DNA of 64,000 nucleotides from Dama dama. Taxonomy: Eukaryota; Chordata; Mammalia; Artiodactyla; Cervidae. Shown in pieces: positions 33,941 through 45,610 of the stretch. Numbering within the stretch: the first letter of the stretch is position 1; each line of letters opens with the position of its first letter. The DNA is taken from the NCBI RefSeq assembly GCF_033118175.1, contig NC_083697.1, positions 22,790,001 to 22,854,000 of the forward strand, given 5' to 3'. The notes under the pieces are model-generated. The model was not told where the DNA came from and searched no databases. It saw only the letters and a program-made list of their open reading frames with translations. The translations under genes were made by a program, and so were the position numbers.

Positions 33941-34205
33941 CTTCCTGTGGGGTCCTTCCTTTTCTCTAAATTATATTGATGGAGAGTTTCTTTACTTCCT
34001 TGGTTCACCATCTCTTCATCTCTTTCAAAAAGGTTCTTTTTTTTTTTTTTTCTTATAACAGCCTTCTTCTTTACTAATGAAAAGTAGAAATCAAGGAGAT
34101 TCCTAAAGACAGTTGGTATGTAATAGGCTAAAATAGTCCTTATCACACTCTAGCAAACATATGATGTTATAGGGCTCAAGTTACGGGAAACTTGGTATAA
34201 GAAGG

Positions 34206-34230
34206 GTTTATTTATTTATTTATTTATTTT
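34206..34230. repeat. (TTTA)n microsatellite
   Basis: About six TTTA units. The neighbouring GAAGGGTTTATTT text recurs just after (34234-34246). Confidence 0.9.
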
Positions 34231-34515
34231 TAAGAAGGGTTTATTTTGAATTTCTCCCAGGAGATTTTCTCCTTTTAACTATAACAAAGTAGGGAATGTA
34301 GACAAACATTCAGGAAAAGAGACTGTATATTCTAAGGGATGCCACATACTTTTTACCAAGAAGAGAATAGCGAAAGGCCTCCAGTCATCTCCTTGGTGTG
34401 GATGGAGCCCAGGTACACCTCACCCCATGGCTTCTCACTTTTACACCATGTAGGGAAAAGGTAGGAAAAGGTAATGAACAAAGTAGAAGCAAAACTCTGA
34501 GGGACTCAGGGATTG

Positions 34516-34697
34516 AAAGAGCAGGAGGAGGGACTTCCTTGGTGGTCCGGTGGCTAAGACTCTGCAGTCCCAATGCAGAGGGCCTGAGTTCCATCCCTAG
34601 TCAGGGAATTAGATCCCACATGCCACATCTAAGACCTGCACAGTCAGATAAAAGAATAAAAAATAAACATTAAAAAAAAAAAAAAAGAGCAGGAGGA
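34516..34697 (+). mobile_element. tRNA-derived SINE (CHR type) with target-site duplication
   Basis: SINE 34530-34683 with an A-tail, between AAAGAGCAGGAGGA copies (34516-34529 and 34684-34697). Starts GGACTTCCTTGGTGGTCCGG. Confidence 0.95.
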
Positions 34698-34814
34698 AGT
34701 TTAAGCTGTCACGAGTAAGGAGTTTGTAAGAAGCTTCAGAGAGAGAAGAGATAATGTTGTAGGAGGCTTTCCTTTTTGCTTTTTCAGCGAAAGGCCTCGG
34801 TATTAATACATCTC

Positions 34815-35042
34815 TATGGTGATGGTTTAGTTGCTAAGTCGTGTTGGACTCTCGTGACCGCCCCGCCTCAACCCCCAAGGACTGTAGCCTGCCAGGCTCC
34901 TCTGACCATGGTGTTTCCCAGGCAGGAATACTGGAGTGGGTTGCCATTTCCTTCTCCTAGGGATCTTCCTGACCCAGGAATCGAATCCAGGTTTCCCGCA
35001 CTGCAGGTGGTTTCTTTACTGACTGAGCTACGAGGGAAGCCA
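34815..35042 (-). mobile_element. Bov-tA SINE
   Basis: GGAGTGGGTTGCCATTTCC, AGGAATCGAATCCAGG and GAGCTACGAGGGAAGCC mark body and head. No clear target-site duplication. Confidence 0.85.
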
Positions 35043-35071
35043 CCATACTTCTTTAAGGAAATGTCTAAATC

Positions 35072-35309
35072 CTTTTTGGATTAAGTTTCTTCAGTCTGCA
35101 ACTGGGTACCATGTGATCCGGTGTCTGTGAGGCATCTCATTCAAAGATAATAGGACTAATTTTGTAAATAAGTTTCCTTTAAGGACACTTACAATACTAA
35201 TGATCTTTATTATTTACAAAATTAGTCCCATTACCTTTGAATGAGACACCTCACAAACACCGGATCACATGGTACCCAGTTGTAGACTGAACAAGCTTAA
35301 TCCAAAAAG
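35072..35309. repeat. Long inverted repeat, two ~100-bp arms around 37 bp
   Basis: The left arm (35072-35171) and right arm (35209-35309) are reverse complements at about 92% by eye, sharing CTTTTTGGATTAAG, CAACTGGGTACCATGTGATC and GGACTAATTTTGTAAATAA. The arms differ at roughly eight positions, all but one of them transitions. The spacer is 35172-35208. It lies between a Bov-tA and a full-length L1. I recognise no transposon family or gene in the arm sequence. Confidence 0.9.
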
Positions 35310-35999
35310 AATTTCCAGTCCTCATTGTTCTTATTTCCTGGATCTGGGGGTGGGGGGTGGGGGTTTGATATATGAGTAAAGTGGGCCTTTCCTGTCTACT
35401 TTCCAAGACAAGAAAGAAAAAAAAAAGTTGTTTTCCATGAAACTGTAGTGGAGCTATAAATTGCATGGCTGAAGCATATAATCTAATCCATATACTTTCT
35501 CCATAACTACTAATGGGAAAATTTGCAGTCCTGATGTCTATTAGTTTCTCCCCCCTCAACTAAAGTTTAGAAAATATGTGCTTTGAGACACACTCTGGGC
35601 TGAAGTAACATTTCTTCTCTCTGTATGTTTTATTTTTATTTTTTGTAAATTAATTTATTTATTTTAATTGGAAACTAATTACTTTACAATATTATAGTGG
35701 TTTTTGCCATACATTGACATGAATCAGCCATGGGTGTACATATGTCCACCATCATGAACCCCCCTCCCACCTCCCTCTCCATTTCATCCCTCAGGGTCAT
35801 CCCAGTGCACCAGCCCTGAGTGCCCTGTCTCATGCATTGAAGCTGGACTGGCAATCCATTTCACACAGGGCAATACACGTTTCAATGCTATTCTCTCAAA
35901 TCATCCCACCCTCGCCCTCTCCCACAGAGTCCAAAAGTCTGCTCTTTACATCTGTGTCTCTTTTGCTATCTCTCATATAGGGTCATCATTACCATCTTT

Positions 36000-38900
36000 C
36001 TAAATTCCATATATGTGTTAATATACTGTATTGGTGTTTTTCTTTCTGATTTACTTCACTTTGTATAATAGGCTCCAGTTTCATCCACCTCATTAGAACT
36101 GATTCTTTTTAATAGCTGAGTAATACTCCATTGTGTATATGTACCACAGCTTTCTTATCCATTCATCTGCTATTGGGCATCTAGGTTGCTGCCATGTCCT
36201 GGCTATGGGATGTCCCAGCATCCCATACAGTGCTGGGATGAAAATTGGGGTACACATGTCTCTTTCAATTCTGGTTTCCTCAGTGTGTATGCCCAGCAGT
36301 GGAATTGCTGGGTCACATGGCAGTTCTATTTCCAGTTTTTAAAGGAATCTCCACACTGTTCTCCATAGTTGCTCTACTAGTGTGCATTCCCACCAAGAAT
36401 GTAAGAGGGTTCCCTTTCTCCACACCCTCTCCAGCATTTATTGCTTGTAGACTTTTGGATAGCAGCCATCCTGACTGGCATGTAATGGTACCTCATTGAG
36501 GTTTTGATTTGCATTTCTCTGATAATGAGTGATGTTGAGCATCTCTTCATGTGTTTGATAGCCATCTGTATGTCTTCTTTGGAGAAATGTCTGTTTAGTT
36601 CTTTGGCCCATTTTTTGATTGGGTCATTTAGTTTTCTGGAATTGAGCTGCATGAGCTGCCAGTATATTTTTGAGATTAATTCTTTGTCAGTTGCTTCATT
36701 TGCTATTATTTTATCCCATTCTGAAGGCTGTCTTTTCACCTTGCTTATAGTTTCCTTCATTGTGCAAAAGCTTTAAATTTAATTAGGTCCCATTTGTTTA
36801 TTTTTGCTTTTATTTCCAATATTCTGGGAGGTGGGTCATACAGGATCCTGCTGTGATTTATGTCAGAGAGTGTTTTGCCTATGTTTTTCTCTAGAAGTTT
36901 TATAGTTTCTGGTCTTACATTCAGATTTTTAATCCATTTTGAGTTTATTTTTGTGTATGGTGTTAGAAAGTGTTCTAGTTTCATTCTTTTACAAGTGGTT
37001 GACCAGTTTTCTCAGCACCACTTGTTAAAGAGATTGTCTTTTCCCCATTGTATATTCTTGCCTCCTTTGTCAAAAATAAGGTGTCCATGAGTGCATGGAT
37101 TTATCTCTGGGCTTTCTATTTTGTTCCATTGATATATATTTCTGTCTTCGTGCCAGTACCATACTGTCTTGATGACTGTAGCTTTGTACTATAGTCTGAA
37201 GTCAAGCAGGTTGCTTCTTCCAGTTCCGTTCTTCTTTCTCAAGATTGTTTTGGCTATTTGAGGTTTTTTGTATTTCCACACAAGTTGTGAAATTATTTGT
37301 TCTAGTTCTCTGAAAAATACCATTGGTAACTTGACAGGGATTGTATTGAATCTACAGATTGCTTTGGATAGTATACACATTTTCACCACATTGATTCTTC
37401 CGATCCATGAACATGGTATATTTCTCCATCTATTTGTGTCATCCTTGATTTTCTCATCAGTGTTTTATAGTTTTCTATATATAGGTCTTTTGTTTGTTTA
37501 GGTAGATATATTCCTAAGTATTTTATTCTTTTCTTTGCAATGGTGAATGGAATTGGTTCCTTAATTTCTCTTTCTGTTTTCTCATTGTTAGTGTATAGGA
37601 ATACAAGGGATTTCTCTGTGTTAATTTTATGTCCTGCAACTTTACTATATTCATTGATTAGCTCTAGTAATTTTCTGGTGGTGTCTTTAGGGTTTTCTAT
37701 GTAGAGGATCATGTCATCTGCAAACAATGAGAGTTTTCCTTCTTCTTTTCCACTCTGGATTCCTTTTATTCCTTTTTTTCTTCTCTGATTGCTGTGGCTA
37801 AAACTTTCAAAACTATGTTGAATAGCAGTGGTGAGAGTGGGCACCCTTGTCTTGTTCCTGACTTTTAGGGGAAATGCTTTCAATTTTTCACCATTGAGGA
37901 TAATGTTTGCTATGGGTTTATCACATATGGCTTTTATTATGTTGAGGTATTTTCCTTCTATGCCTGCTTTCTTGAGGGTTTTTCTCATAAATGGATGTTG
38001 AATTTTGTCAAAGGCTTTCCCTGCATCTATTGAGATAATCATATGGTTTTTATCTTTCAATTTGTTAATATGGTGTATCACATTGATTGATTTGTGAATA
38101 TTGAAGAATCCTTCCATCCCTGGGATAAAGCCTACTTGGTCATGATGTATGATCTTTTTAATATGTTTTTGGATTCAGTTTGCTAGAATTTTGTTGAGGA
38201 TTTCTGCATCAATATTCATCAGTGATATTGGCCTGCAGTTTTCTTTTTTTGTGGCATCTTTGTCTGGTTTTGGTATTAGGGTGATGGTGGCCTCATAGAA
38301 TGAGTTTGGCAGTTTACCTTCCTCTGCAATTTTCTGGAAGAGTTTGAGTAGGATAGGTGTTAGCTCTTCTCTAAATTTTTTGTTAGAATTCACCTGTGAA
38401 GCCATCTGGTCCTGGGGTTTTGTTTGTTGGAAGACTTTTTAATTACAGTTTCTATTTCTGTGCTTGTGATGGGTCTGTTAAGATTTTCTATTTCTTTCTG
38501 GTTCACTTTTGGAAGGTTATACTTTTCCAAGAATTTGTCCATTTCTTCCAAGTTGTCCATTTTATTGGCATATAGTTTCTGATAGTAGTCTTTTATGAGC
38601 CTTTGTATTTCTGTGTTGTCTGTTGTGATTTCTCCATTTTCATTTCCAATTTTGCTGATTTGATTCTTCTCCCTTTTTTTTTCTTGATGAGTCTGGCTAA
38701 TGGTTTGTCTATTTCATTTATCTTCTCAAAGAACCAGCTTTTGGTTTTGTTGATTTTTGCTATAGTCTTCTTTGTTTCTTTTTCCTTTATTTCTGCCCTA
38801 ATTTTTATGATTTCTTTCCTTCTACTAACCCTGGGATTCTTCATTTCTTCTTTTTCTAGTTGCTTTAGGTGTAAAGTTAGGTTATTTATTTGATTTTTTT

Positions 38901-39800
38901 CTTGTTTCTTGAGGTAAGCTTGTATTGCTATGAACCTTCCCCTTAAGCACTGCTTTTACTGAATCCCATAGGTTTTGGGTTGCTGTGTTTTCCTTTTCGT
39001 TCATTTCTATGCATATGTTGATTTCTTCTGTGATTTGTTGGTTATTCAGAAGCGTGTTGTTTAGCCTCCATATGTTTGTCTTTTTAATAGTTTTTTTTCC
39101 TGTAGTTGACAACTAATCTTACCACATTATGATCAGAAAAGATGCTTGAAATGATTTCCATTTTTTTCAATTTACCAAGGCTAGATTTATGGCCCAGGAT
39201 GTGATCTATCCTGGAGAATGTTCCGTATGCACCTGAGAAAAAGGTGAAATTCATTGTTTTGGGGTGAAATGTCTCATAGATATCAATTAGGTCTCACTGG
39301 TCCATTGCATCATTTAAAGTTTGTGTTTCCTTGCTAATTTTCTGTTTAGTTGACCTATCCATAGGTGTGGGAGTTTAGTCTCCCACTATTATTGTGTTAC
39401 TGTTAATTTATACTTGCTAGCATTTGCCTTACATATTGCAGGGCTCCTATGCTGGGTGCATATATATTTATAATTGTTATATCTCCTTCTTGGATTGATC
39501 CTTTGATCATTATGTAGTGTCCTTCTTTGTGTCTTTTCATGGCCTTTATTTCAAAGTCTATTTTATCCGATGTGAGTATTGCTACTCCTGCTTTCTTTTG
39601 GTCTCCATTTGCATGAAATTTCTTTTTCCAGCCCTTCACCTTCAGTCTGTATGTGTCCCTTGTTTTGAGGTCATTGTCTTGTAGACAGCATAGATAGGGG
39701 TCTTGTTTTTCTATCCATCCAGCGAGTCTTTGTCTTTGGTTGGGTCATTCAACCCATTTACATTTAAGGTAATTATTGATAAGAATGATCCCATTGCCAT
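36000..39800 (-). pseudogene. L1 ORF2 remnant (endonuclease and reverse transcriptase)
   Basis: ORF2p nicks target DNA and reverse-transcribes L1 RNA. Pieces in order: start near 39800 (ITLNVNGLN), endonuclease part 39403-39639 (KKAGVAIL, HYIMIKGS, INIYAPSIGA), then 38882-39112 and 38593-38844. The reverse transcriptase follows at 38175-38405 (TLIPKPDKDATKKENCRPIS) and 37383-38117, with the catalytic FADD motif in LFADDMILYIENP. The C-terminal pieces are 36757-36984 and 36377-36760 (NRHFSKEDIQMAIKHMKRCS, CWRGCGE). Frameshifts and stops separate these pieces, so no enzyme is made. Confidence 0.85.
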
Positions 39801-39849
39801 TTACTTTGTTTTTTGGGGTTTGAGTTTTAAACCTTTCCTGTGTTTCCTG

Positions 39850-40830
39850 TCTAGAGAAGATCCTTTAGCATTTGTTGAAGAGCTGGTTTGGTGGTGCTGA
39901 ATTCTGTCAGCTTTTGCTTGTCTGTAAAGTGTTTGATTTCTCCTTCATATCTGAATGAGATCCTTGCTGGGTATAGTTATCTGGGTTGTAGGTTTTTCTC
40001 TTTTGTCACTTTAAGTATGTCCTGCCATTCCCTTCTGGTCTGAAGTTTCTATTGAAAGATCAGCTGTTATCCTTATGGGAATCCCCTTGTGTGTTATTTG
40101 TTGCTTTTCTCTTGATGCTTTTAATATTTGCTCTTTGTGTTTGATCTTTGTTAATTTGATTAATATGTGTCTTGGGGTGTTTTGCCTTAGGGTGTTTTAC
40201 CTCGGAGGTTTATCCTGTTTGGGACTCTCTGGTTCCTTGGACTTGGGTGGCTATTTCCTTCCCCATTTTAGGGAAGTTTTCAACTATTATCTCCTCAAGT
40301 ATTTTCTCATGGCCTTTCTTTCTGTCTTCTTCTGGGATGATTTTTCTTCTTCTCCTATGACTTGAAAGTTGGGGCATTTAACATTGTCCCAGAGGTCTCT
40401 GAGGTTGTCCTAATTTCTTTTAATTCTTTTTTCTTTTTTCCTCTCTGCTTCATTTATTTCCACCATTCTATCTTCCACCTCACTTATCCTATCTTCTGCC
40501 TCAGTTATTCTACTGTTGGTTCCCTCCAGAGTGCTTTTGATCTCATTTATTACATTATTCATTATTGATTGACTCTTTTTTATTTCTTCTAGGTCCTTGT
40601 TAAGATTTTCTTTCATCTTCTCAATCCTTGTCTCTAGGTTATTTATCTTTAACTCCATTTTGTTTTCAAGATGTTGGATCATCTTTACTATCATTATTCT
40701 GAATTCTTTTTCAGGTAAACTCCCTATCTCCTCCTCTTTTGTTTGGTTTGGTGGGCATTTATCATGTTCCTTTAGGAACAGAATATTTAGGAGCAGAATA
40801 TTTCTCTGCCTTTTCATTTTGTTTAGATTG
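39850..40830 (-). pseudogene. L1 ORF1 remnant
   Basis: ORF1p is the RNA-binding chaperone of the L1 particle. The best frame (40410-40817) holds a coiled coil, with ENKMELKINNLETRIEKMKE and NSRITEAEDRISEVEDRMVE. The C-terminal part (to about 39850) can be followed only with frameshifts. The L1 RNA-binding fold would lie there. No intact protein. Confidence 0.75.
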
Positions 40831-41349
40831 CTGTGTTTGGGGTGGCCTTTCTGTATGCTGGAAGTTTGTGGTTTCTCTTTATTGTGGAGCTTGCTCCCTG
40901 TGGGTGGGGTTGGACAAGTGGCTTGTCAAGGTTTCCTGGTTAAGGAAGCTTGTGTCGGTGTTCTCGTGGGTGGAGCTGTATCTCTTCTCTCTGGAGTGCA
41001 CTGAAATGTCCAATAGTGAGTTTTGAGGTGTCTATGGGTTTGGTGTGACTTTTGGCAGCCTGTATTTTAATGTTCAGGGCTATGTTCCTGCGTTGCTGGA
41101 GAATTAGCATGGTATGTCTTGCTCTGGAACTTGTTGGCTCTTGGGTGGAGCATGGTTTCAGTATAGGTATGGAGGATTTTAGATGAGCTCTTGTTGATTA
41201 ATATTCTCTGGAGTCAGAAGTTTTCTGGTGTTCTCAAGTTTTGGATTTAAGCCTCCTGCCTCTGGCTTTCAGTCTTATTCTTGCAGTAGCCTCAAGACTT
41301 CTCCATCCACACAGCACAGATGATAAAACATCTAGGTTATGGTGAAAAG

Positions 41350-41632
41350 ATTCTCCACAGTCTGGAACACCCAGAGAGGTTCACAGAGTTACATAGAGAA
41401 GAGAAGAGGGAGGAGGGAAATAGAGGTGATCAGGAGAAAAGGGGGAGTCAAAAGGGGAGAGACCAATCTAGCCAGTGATCAGTTCCCTAAGTGTTCTCCA
41501 CAGCCTAGAACACCCAGATAGATTCACAGAATTTAGAGAAGAGAGGGGGAGGGAGGAGATAGAAGTGACCTGGGCGAGAAAAAGGAGAGTCAAAAGGGGA
41601 GAGAGCAATCAAGCCAGTAATCATACTCCTAA
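41350..41632. repeat. ~140-bp diverged tandem repeat in L1 5' UTR
   Basis: Unit 1 (41350-41488) and unit 2 (41489-41632) share TTCTCCACAG, GAACACCCAGA, GAGAAGAG-rich tracts and GAGTCAAAAGGGGAGAGA. Confidence 0.8.
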
Positions 41633-42161
41633 GCAAAAATGGGTACTGAAGATTAGATTCTTAAAGGCACAAAATTGATAACAAATACCAAAAAGCAAAG
41701 ATTAAAAATCTAGAGTAGAGTTTAACTCTGAAAAGTACACTATTTAAAATGCAAAACAAAATCAATCACAAAAATTATAAAATATATATATATGAAATTT
41801 GCTTTAAAAATAGGGTCTTTTTTTTTTTTTGCAAGGTAATAGTAGATTATAAAAATGAAAATTAAGGAGTAATAAAGAACTTAAACATAAAAAAATTTAA
41901 AAATGATAATAGTAAAAGTATATCTAGGAATTTCTCTGGAGCTGTTGAGGGCAGTGTGGGGTCAGTTCAATTTCAGATAGTTCCTTGTTCCAGTTTATAC
42001 TTCTTCTCAAGGCCTATAGGCCCCTTCCAATGCTTAGTCAATGCTAACTACTGTTTAATCTGTTGCACCTGTCATTTCCAGAGCGGTTCCCTCTTCTTTG
42101 TTTATTTTGGCTTCCTCTGTTTGCAAGTCTCTTCAGTGTCTAATTTCCGCCCTGACACAAG

Positions 42162-42199
42162 GTGGGGGGGCGGGGGACGGGGGGGGCGGGGGGAGGTGG
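42162..42199 (+). repeat. G-rich tract, potential G-quadruplex
   Basis: Runs of 4 to 8 G separated by C, AC or A. It is C-rich on the L1 sense strand. Confidence 0.8.
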
Positions 42200-43522
42200 T
42201 CACTTATTTAGGCTCACTTGTTCAGTTGTGCTGTGGGGCGGGACGGACACTGCAAACAAATGTCACTGGCCTGTGTGGGGAGCGCTTGCAGCATGTGGAC
42301 CACACTGGGTTTGCCCCAGCTCACAGCATTCATGCTTTCCCAGTCTACACTGCTCAGGCTCCGGGTTGCTCTGCAGGGGAGCTGTCCAAAGCGGGCCCCG
42401 GGTTTCGTGCACTTCCCAGGTCTAAGCCGCTCAGGTTCAGGTTCTCAGGTACTCCACAAAGGTGCAGACTTGATGGGGCATGCGTTTTGTGCCCTTCCCA
42501 GGTCCGAGCAGCTCAGATGACCAGGTGCTTGGTGGGCACACTGTCCCAGGTGGGCTGTGCGTCTTAATCACCTCCGCCATCCCCGCCGCTCGATTCCCCG
42601 GGTGCTCCGTGAGAGCACCATCTCAGGTGTGCCATGTGTCTCCTCTGGGGAGCTGATCTCTGGCTGTGACCCTCCTGGCAGATGTCAACCGTCCAGGATC
42701 CCAGGAGGACTTGGTTAGCAACTGGGAGCCTGCTTGCAGTTTGGTAGAGGATGCCATCTCTGGGGCTGAGATTGTCCCTTGCCTTCCAGCTCTGGCTGTA
42801 GCCCACCTGCCTCTCTGCCTCTTGTGGGGGGATGGGCAGGTCCACAGCTGGCTAGCTCTCCTTTGATATTCGCTCAATCCTTTGTCTGTGAGCGGGCCAG
42901 GCTGTGCCTTAGGTTAGAGCTTTTCGTGGGAAAGTTCTCTCTGTCTCTTTTTTTCTCTCTCTCTGGCTATCCCACAGTTTGGGTTGCTGTCTCAATGTTA
43001 GCTCCCTCAGATTGTCCTCAGGGCATTCAGGCCCAGTCCTTACCCTAAGCAATGCAGCCCGCGCCTCCCTGTTCAGCCCCTGCTTGCTGGTTGCAGACGC
43101 GAGCGTCTGGGCTACTTCTCCCTTGGGAGTTGCAGTTAGGCGCATATTCTGTGGGTTTTTTGTTTTTTTTTTTCCCCTCCCAGTTATGTTGCCCTCTGAG
43201 CTTCCAAAACTCCCACAGACCCGCAGGTGAGAGGGTTTCCTGGTGTTTGGCAACTTTTCCTCCTTCACAACTTCCTCCCTGGGACAGGTCTCCATCCCTA
43301 ACTCTTTTGTCTCTCTTTTTGTCTTTCATATTTTGTCCTACCTTCTTTTGAAGAGAATGGGCTGCCTTTCTGGGTGCCTAGTGTCTTCTGTAAGTGTTCA
43401 GAAGTTGTTTTGTGAAAGTTGCTCAGCATTCAAATGACCTTTTGATGAATTTGTGGGGGAGAAAGTGGTCTCCCCATCCTATTCCTTCACCATCTTAGGA
43501 CTACCCCTCTGTGTGTGTTTTA

Positions 43523-44284
43523 CGTTGTAATTGGCCTACCAGGCTAAAGAAACCAAAAATTGGAATGGCTGCAAATACACGAATTTTTGAGTTATTTGCC
43601 AACATGAAATGTGTAAATTCTGATGGTTTATCTGCACACAAAAACTATCGACAAAGTCATAATTCTGTTGCAAGATCATGAGGCACAAGTGATGAGAACT
43701 AGATGCAAATCACTTGACTTTCATAAGTCACATGTTCATTTTCAAAATAGAGTAGAAGTTGAGGGCAAAAATAATAATCGTTGCTATTTCTTGAGCACCT
43801 ACGAAGCACCAGGCATTGTTCTAGGTTTATTAAATGTTATTTCCACAAAATAGCAGACTTTTAAAACATAATTCTAAGGAGGAGAACTCTGAAAGTCAAA
43901 ATGCTCAAGAAACTCCCCTCAAGCTCACAATTATCCCAGTAATTCAGTGAGTGGGATGAGAAATGAGGACAGTCATAGAGGAAGAAGGGATGGTTGCCTG
44001 GAAGACTCCAGGATTCCAGTGCAAAGTTAGCTGACCCAGTTTCCAGTAGCTGGTGATGTCCATCAAGAGGATTTTCTCTTCTGTGCCTTAGTTGAGTGAG
44101 AAAAAGTATAAGAGATTACAAGCATATAGAGAAAAAAGCCACTTTCTACTCCTCCCCAAGCCTAGACACTTCAATGAGCAGGTTACTGAGAACTTAAAAT
44201 AATATATCTTAGCAAATTTTACCCAGGCAGTGATGATGTTCAGTACCATCTTGTTTCATTTTTTAAAATTACCAGAAAACATAA
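43523..44284. other. Unassigned intergenic DNA with a MIR core
   Basis: 43785-43860 (TTGAGCACCTACGAAGCACC, AGGCATTGTTCTAGG) is a MIR fragment. The rest is not recognised. Confidence 0.55.
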
Positions 44285-44447
44285 TCTAGTTGTTGTTGCT
44301 GTTCAGTAGCTAAGTCGTGTCCAACTCTTTGTGACCCCATGAACTGCAGCATGCCAGGCTTCCCTAAACTTCACCATCTCCAGGAGTTTGCTCAAACTCA
44401 CGATTCATTGAGTCAGTGATACCATCCAGCCATCTCATCCTCTAGTT
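44285..44447 (-). mobile_element. BovB 3' end, short
   Basis: GTTGCTGTTCAGTAGCTAAG, CCATGAACTGCAGCATGCC and GTCAGTGATACCATCCAGCC are the antisense BovB tail. Flanked by TCTAGTT (44285-44291 and 44441-44447). Confidence 0.85.
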
Positions 44448-44660
44448 AGATTACTAAAAATACTTTGTCACTAACGAATCTTTCAAAAAGTTCTCTTTTA
44501 TAGTTGAACTTTAAAAAAAAAAAACCCATTATTTGAGGCTCTAAAATGCAACAGCCTTCCTCTATTTAAGTTTTTAAAAAGATTTAAAAAGCAGCTTCTC
44601 CATGACCGCTTGTCTTGATTTTCTTCTGCTTACGGCATAAACTGATGGTGGGCTTCCATC

Positions 44661-44672
44661 GCCATCTGGTGG
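44661..44672 (-). promoter_or_regulatory. CTCF-like core motif
   Basis: The minus strand reads CCACCAGATGGC, a full match to CCASYAGRKGGC, outside recognised repeats. Confidence 0.4.
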
Positions 44673-45379
44673 ACTATGTGTAGATGTGTCGCAAGACCCT
44701 ACAGTTGAGTGAACCGCTTGAGTAGGCAACTTGACCAACCCGTTAAATCATAGTTCCTTCACTCTGGGTGGGGCTGGGTAAGATAATCCAGTCTCAGTTT
44801 GGAACCTCTCTTGAAAGGAGGAGCTGTACATGTTGGAGCTCTAGGAGGCCGTTGACAACCTTAGGGAATGCTTTTCAACAGCTTTTCCTCCCTTGCCTGT
44901 GATTCCATCATGGTTCTCAGGGAAGAAAAGGAAGGAGGAAAAGGATGAAGGGACGAATGAAAGGCAACTGTGAGCAGGCGGACAGAAGCAGAAGACACGC
45001 CGAGAGGAGCAGAGAACACTGCTGCCTGCTGCTGACAGCTGACGAAGGACCTGATTACAGCTCATTTCAGAGTTTCCACTGCAGCGCTGCTCCTTATAGG
45101 AATAATCTCCCCTCCCTTCCATTTAAGATACTTTATTTCTTGTGGTCAAATGAGTTTAAACCGACACTGCCCTCCCAGGTTCTTGCATGACTCCTGATAA
45201 AATTATTAAAGGAAATGTCTTCAGAACCAGTTCAAAAGTCAATCCCCAGTCTCACTATTATAGTTTAATCACCTTGTATGGGCTTGGTGTTGTTTCATAC
45301 AGTAAATATTTCAAAAGTGCTTGTTCTGTGCAATGCACAGTGCTGGTCAGTCCTAGGAATGCAAAGACTAGTAGGAGAT
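44673..45379. other. Unassigned intergenic DNA
   Basis: No known gene. 44841-45190 has overlapping open frames on both strands without recognisable content. Confidence 0.5.
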
Positions 45380-45610
45380 AATAGTTTCTTAGTGGGTTTC
45401 CCTAGTGGCTCTTTCAGTAAAGAATTCGCCTGCAATGAGGGAGACCTGGGTTCGATCCCTGGATTGGGAAGATCCCCTGGAGGAGGGCATGGCAACCCAC
45501 TACAGTACTCTTGCCTGGAGAATCCCCATGGACAGAGGAGCTTGGCAGGCTGCAGTCCATGGGGTCGAAAAAATCAGACATGACTGAACGACTAAGCACA
45601 ATAGTTTCTT
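45380..45610 (+). mobile_element. Bov-tA SINE with target-site duplication
   Basis: SINE 45391-45599 between AATAGTTTCTT copies (45380-45390 and 45600-45610). Confidence 0.95.

Larger units (their letters stand above)
40831..43506 (-). promoter_or_regulatory. L1 5' UTR with internal promoter region
   Basis: GC-rich, with CpG-rich parts at about 42140-43130, ending next to the target-site duplication. It includes a diverged ~140-bp tandem repeat (41350-41632) and an AT-rich part (41640-41940). The open frames here are incidental. Bovine L1s carry their promoter in this region. Activity of this copy is not inferable. Confidence 0.65.
35619..43522 (-). mobile_element. Nearly full-length bovine-type L1, inactive
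   Basis: The element is 35633-43506, about 7.9 kb, with its 5' end at the right. Flanks CTCTGTATGTTTTA (35619-35632) and CTCTGTGTGTGTTTTA (43507-43522) look like an aged target-site duplication. Order on the minus strand: GC-rich 5' UTR (43506 to about 40830), ORF1, ORF2, 3' UTR, poly-A (T-rich 35633-35680). Both ORFs are broken. Confidence 0.9.

Noticed and set aside
41956..43351. Overlapping open frames on both strands, including a 203-codon one
   Set aside because: They lie in the GC-rich 5' UTR of the broken L1 and overlap one another on both strands.
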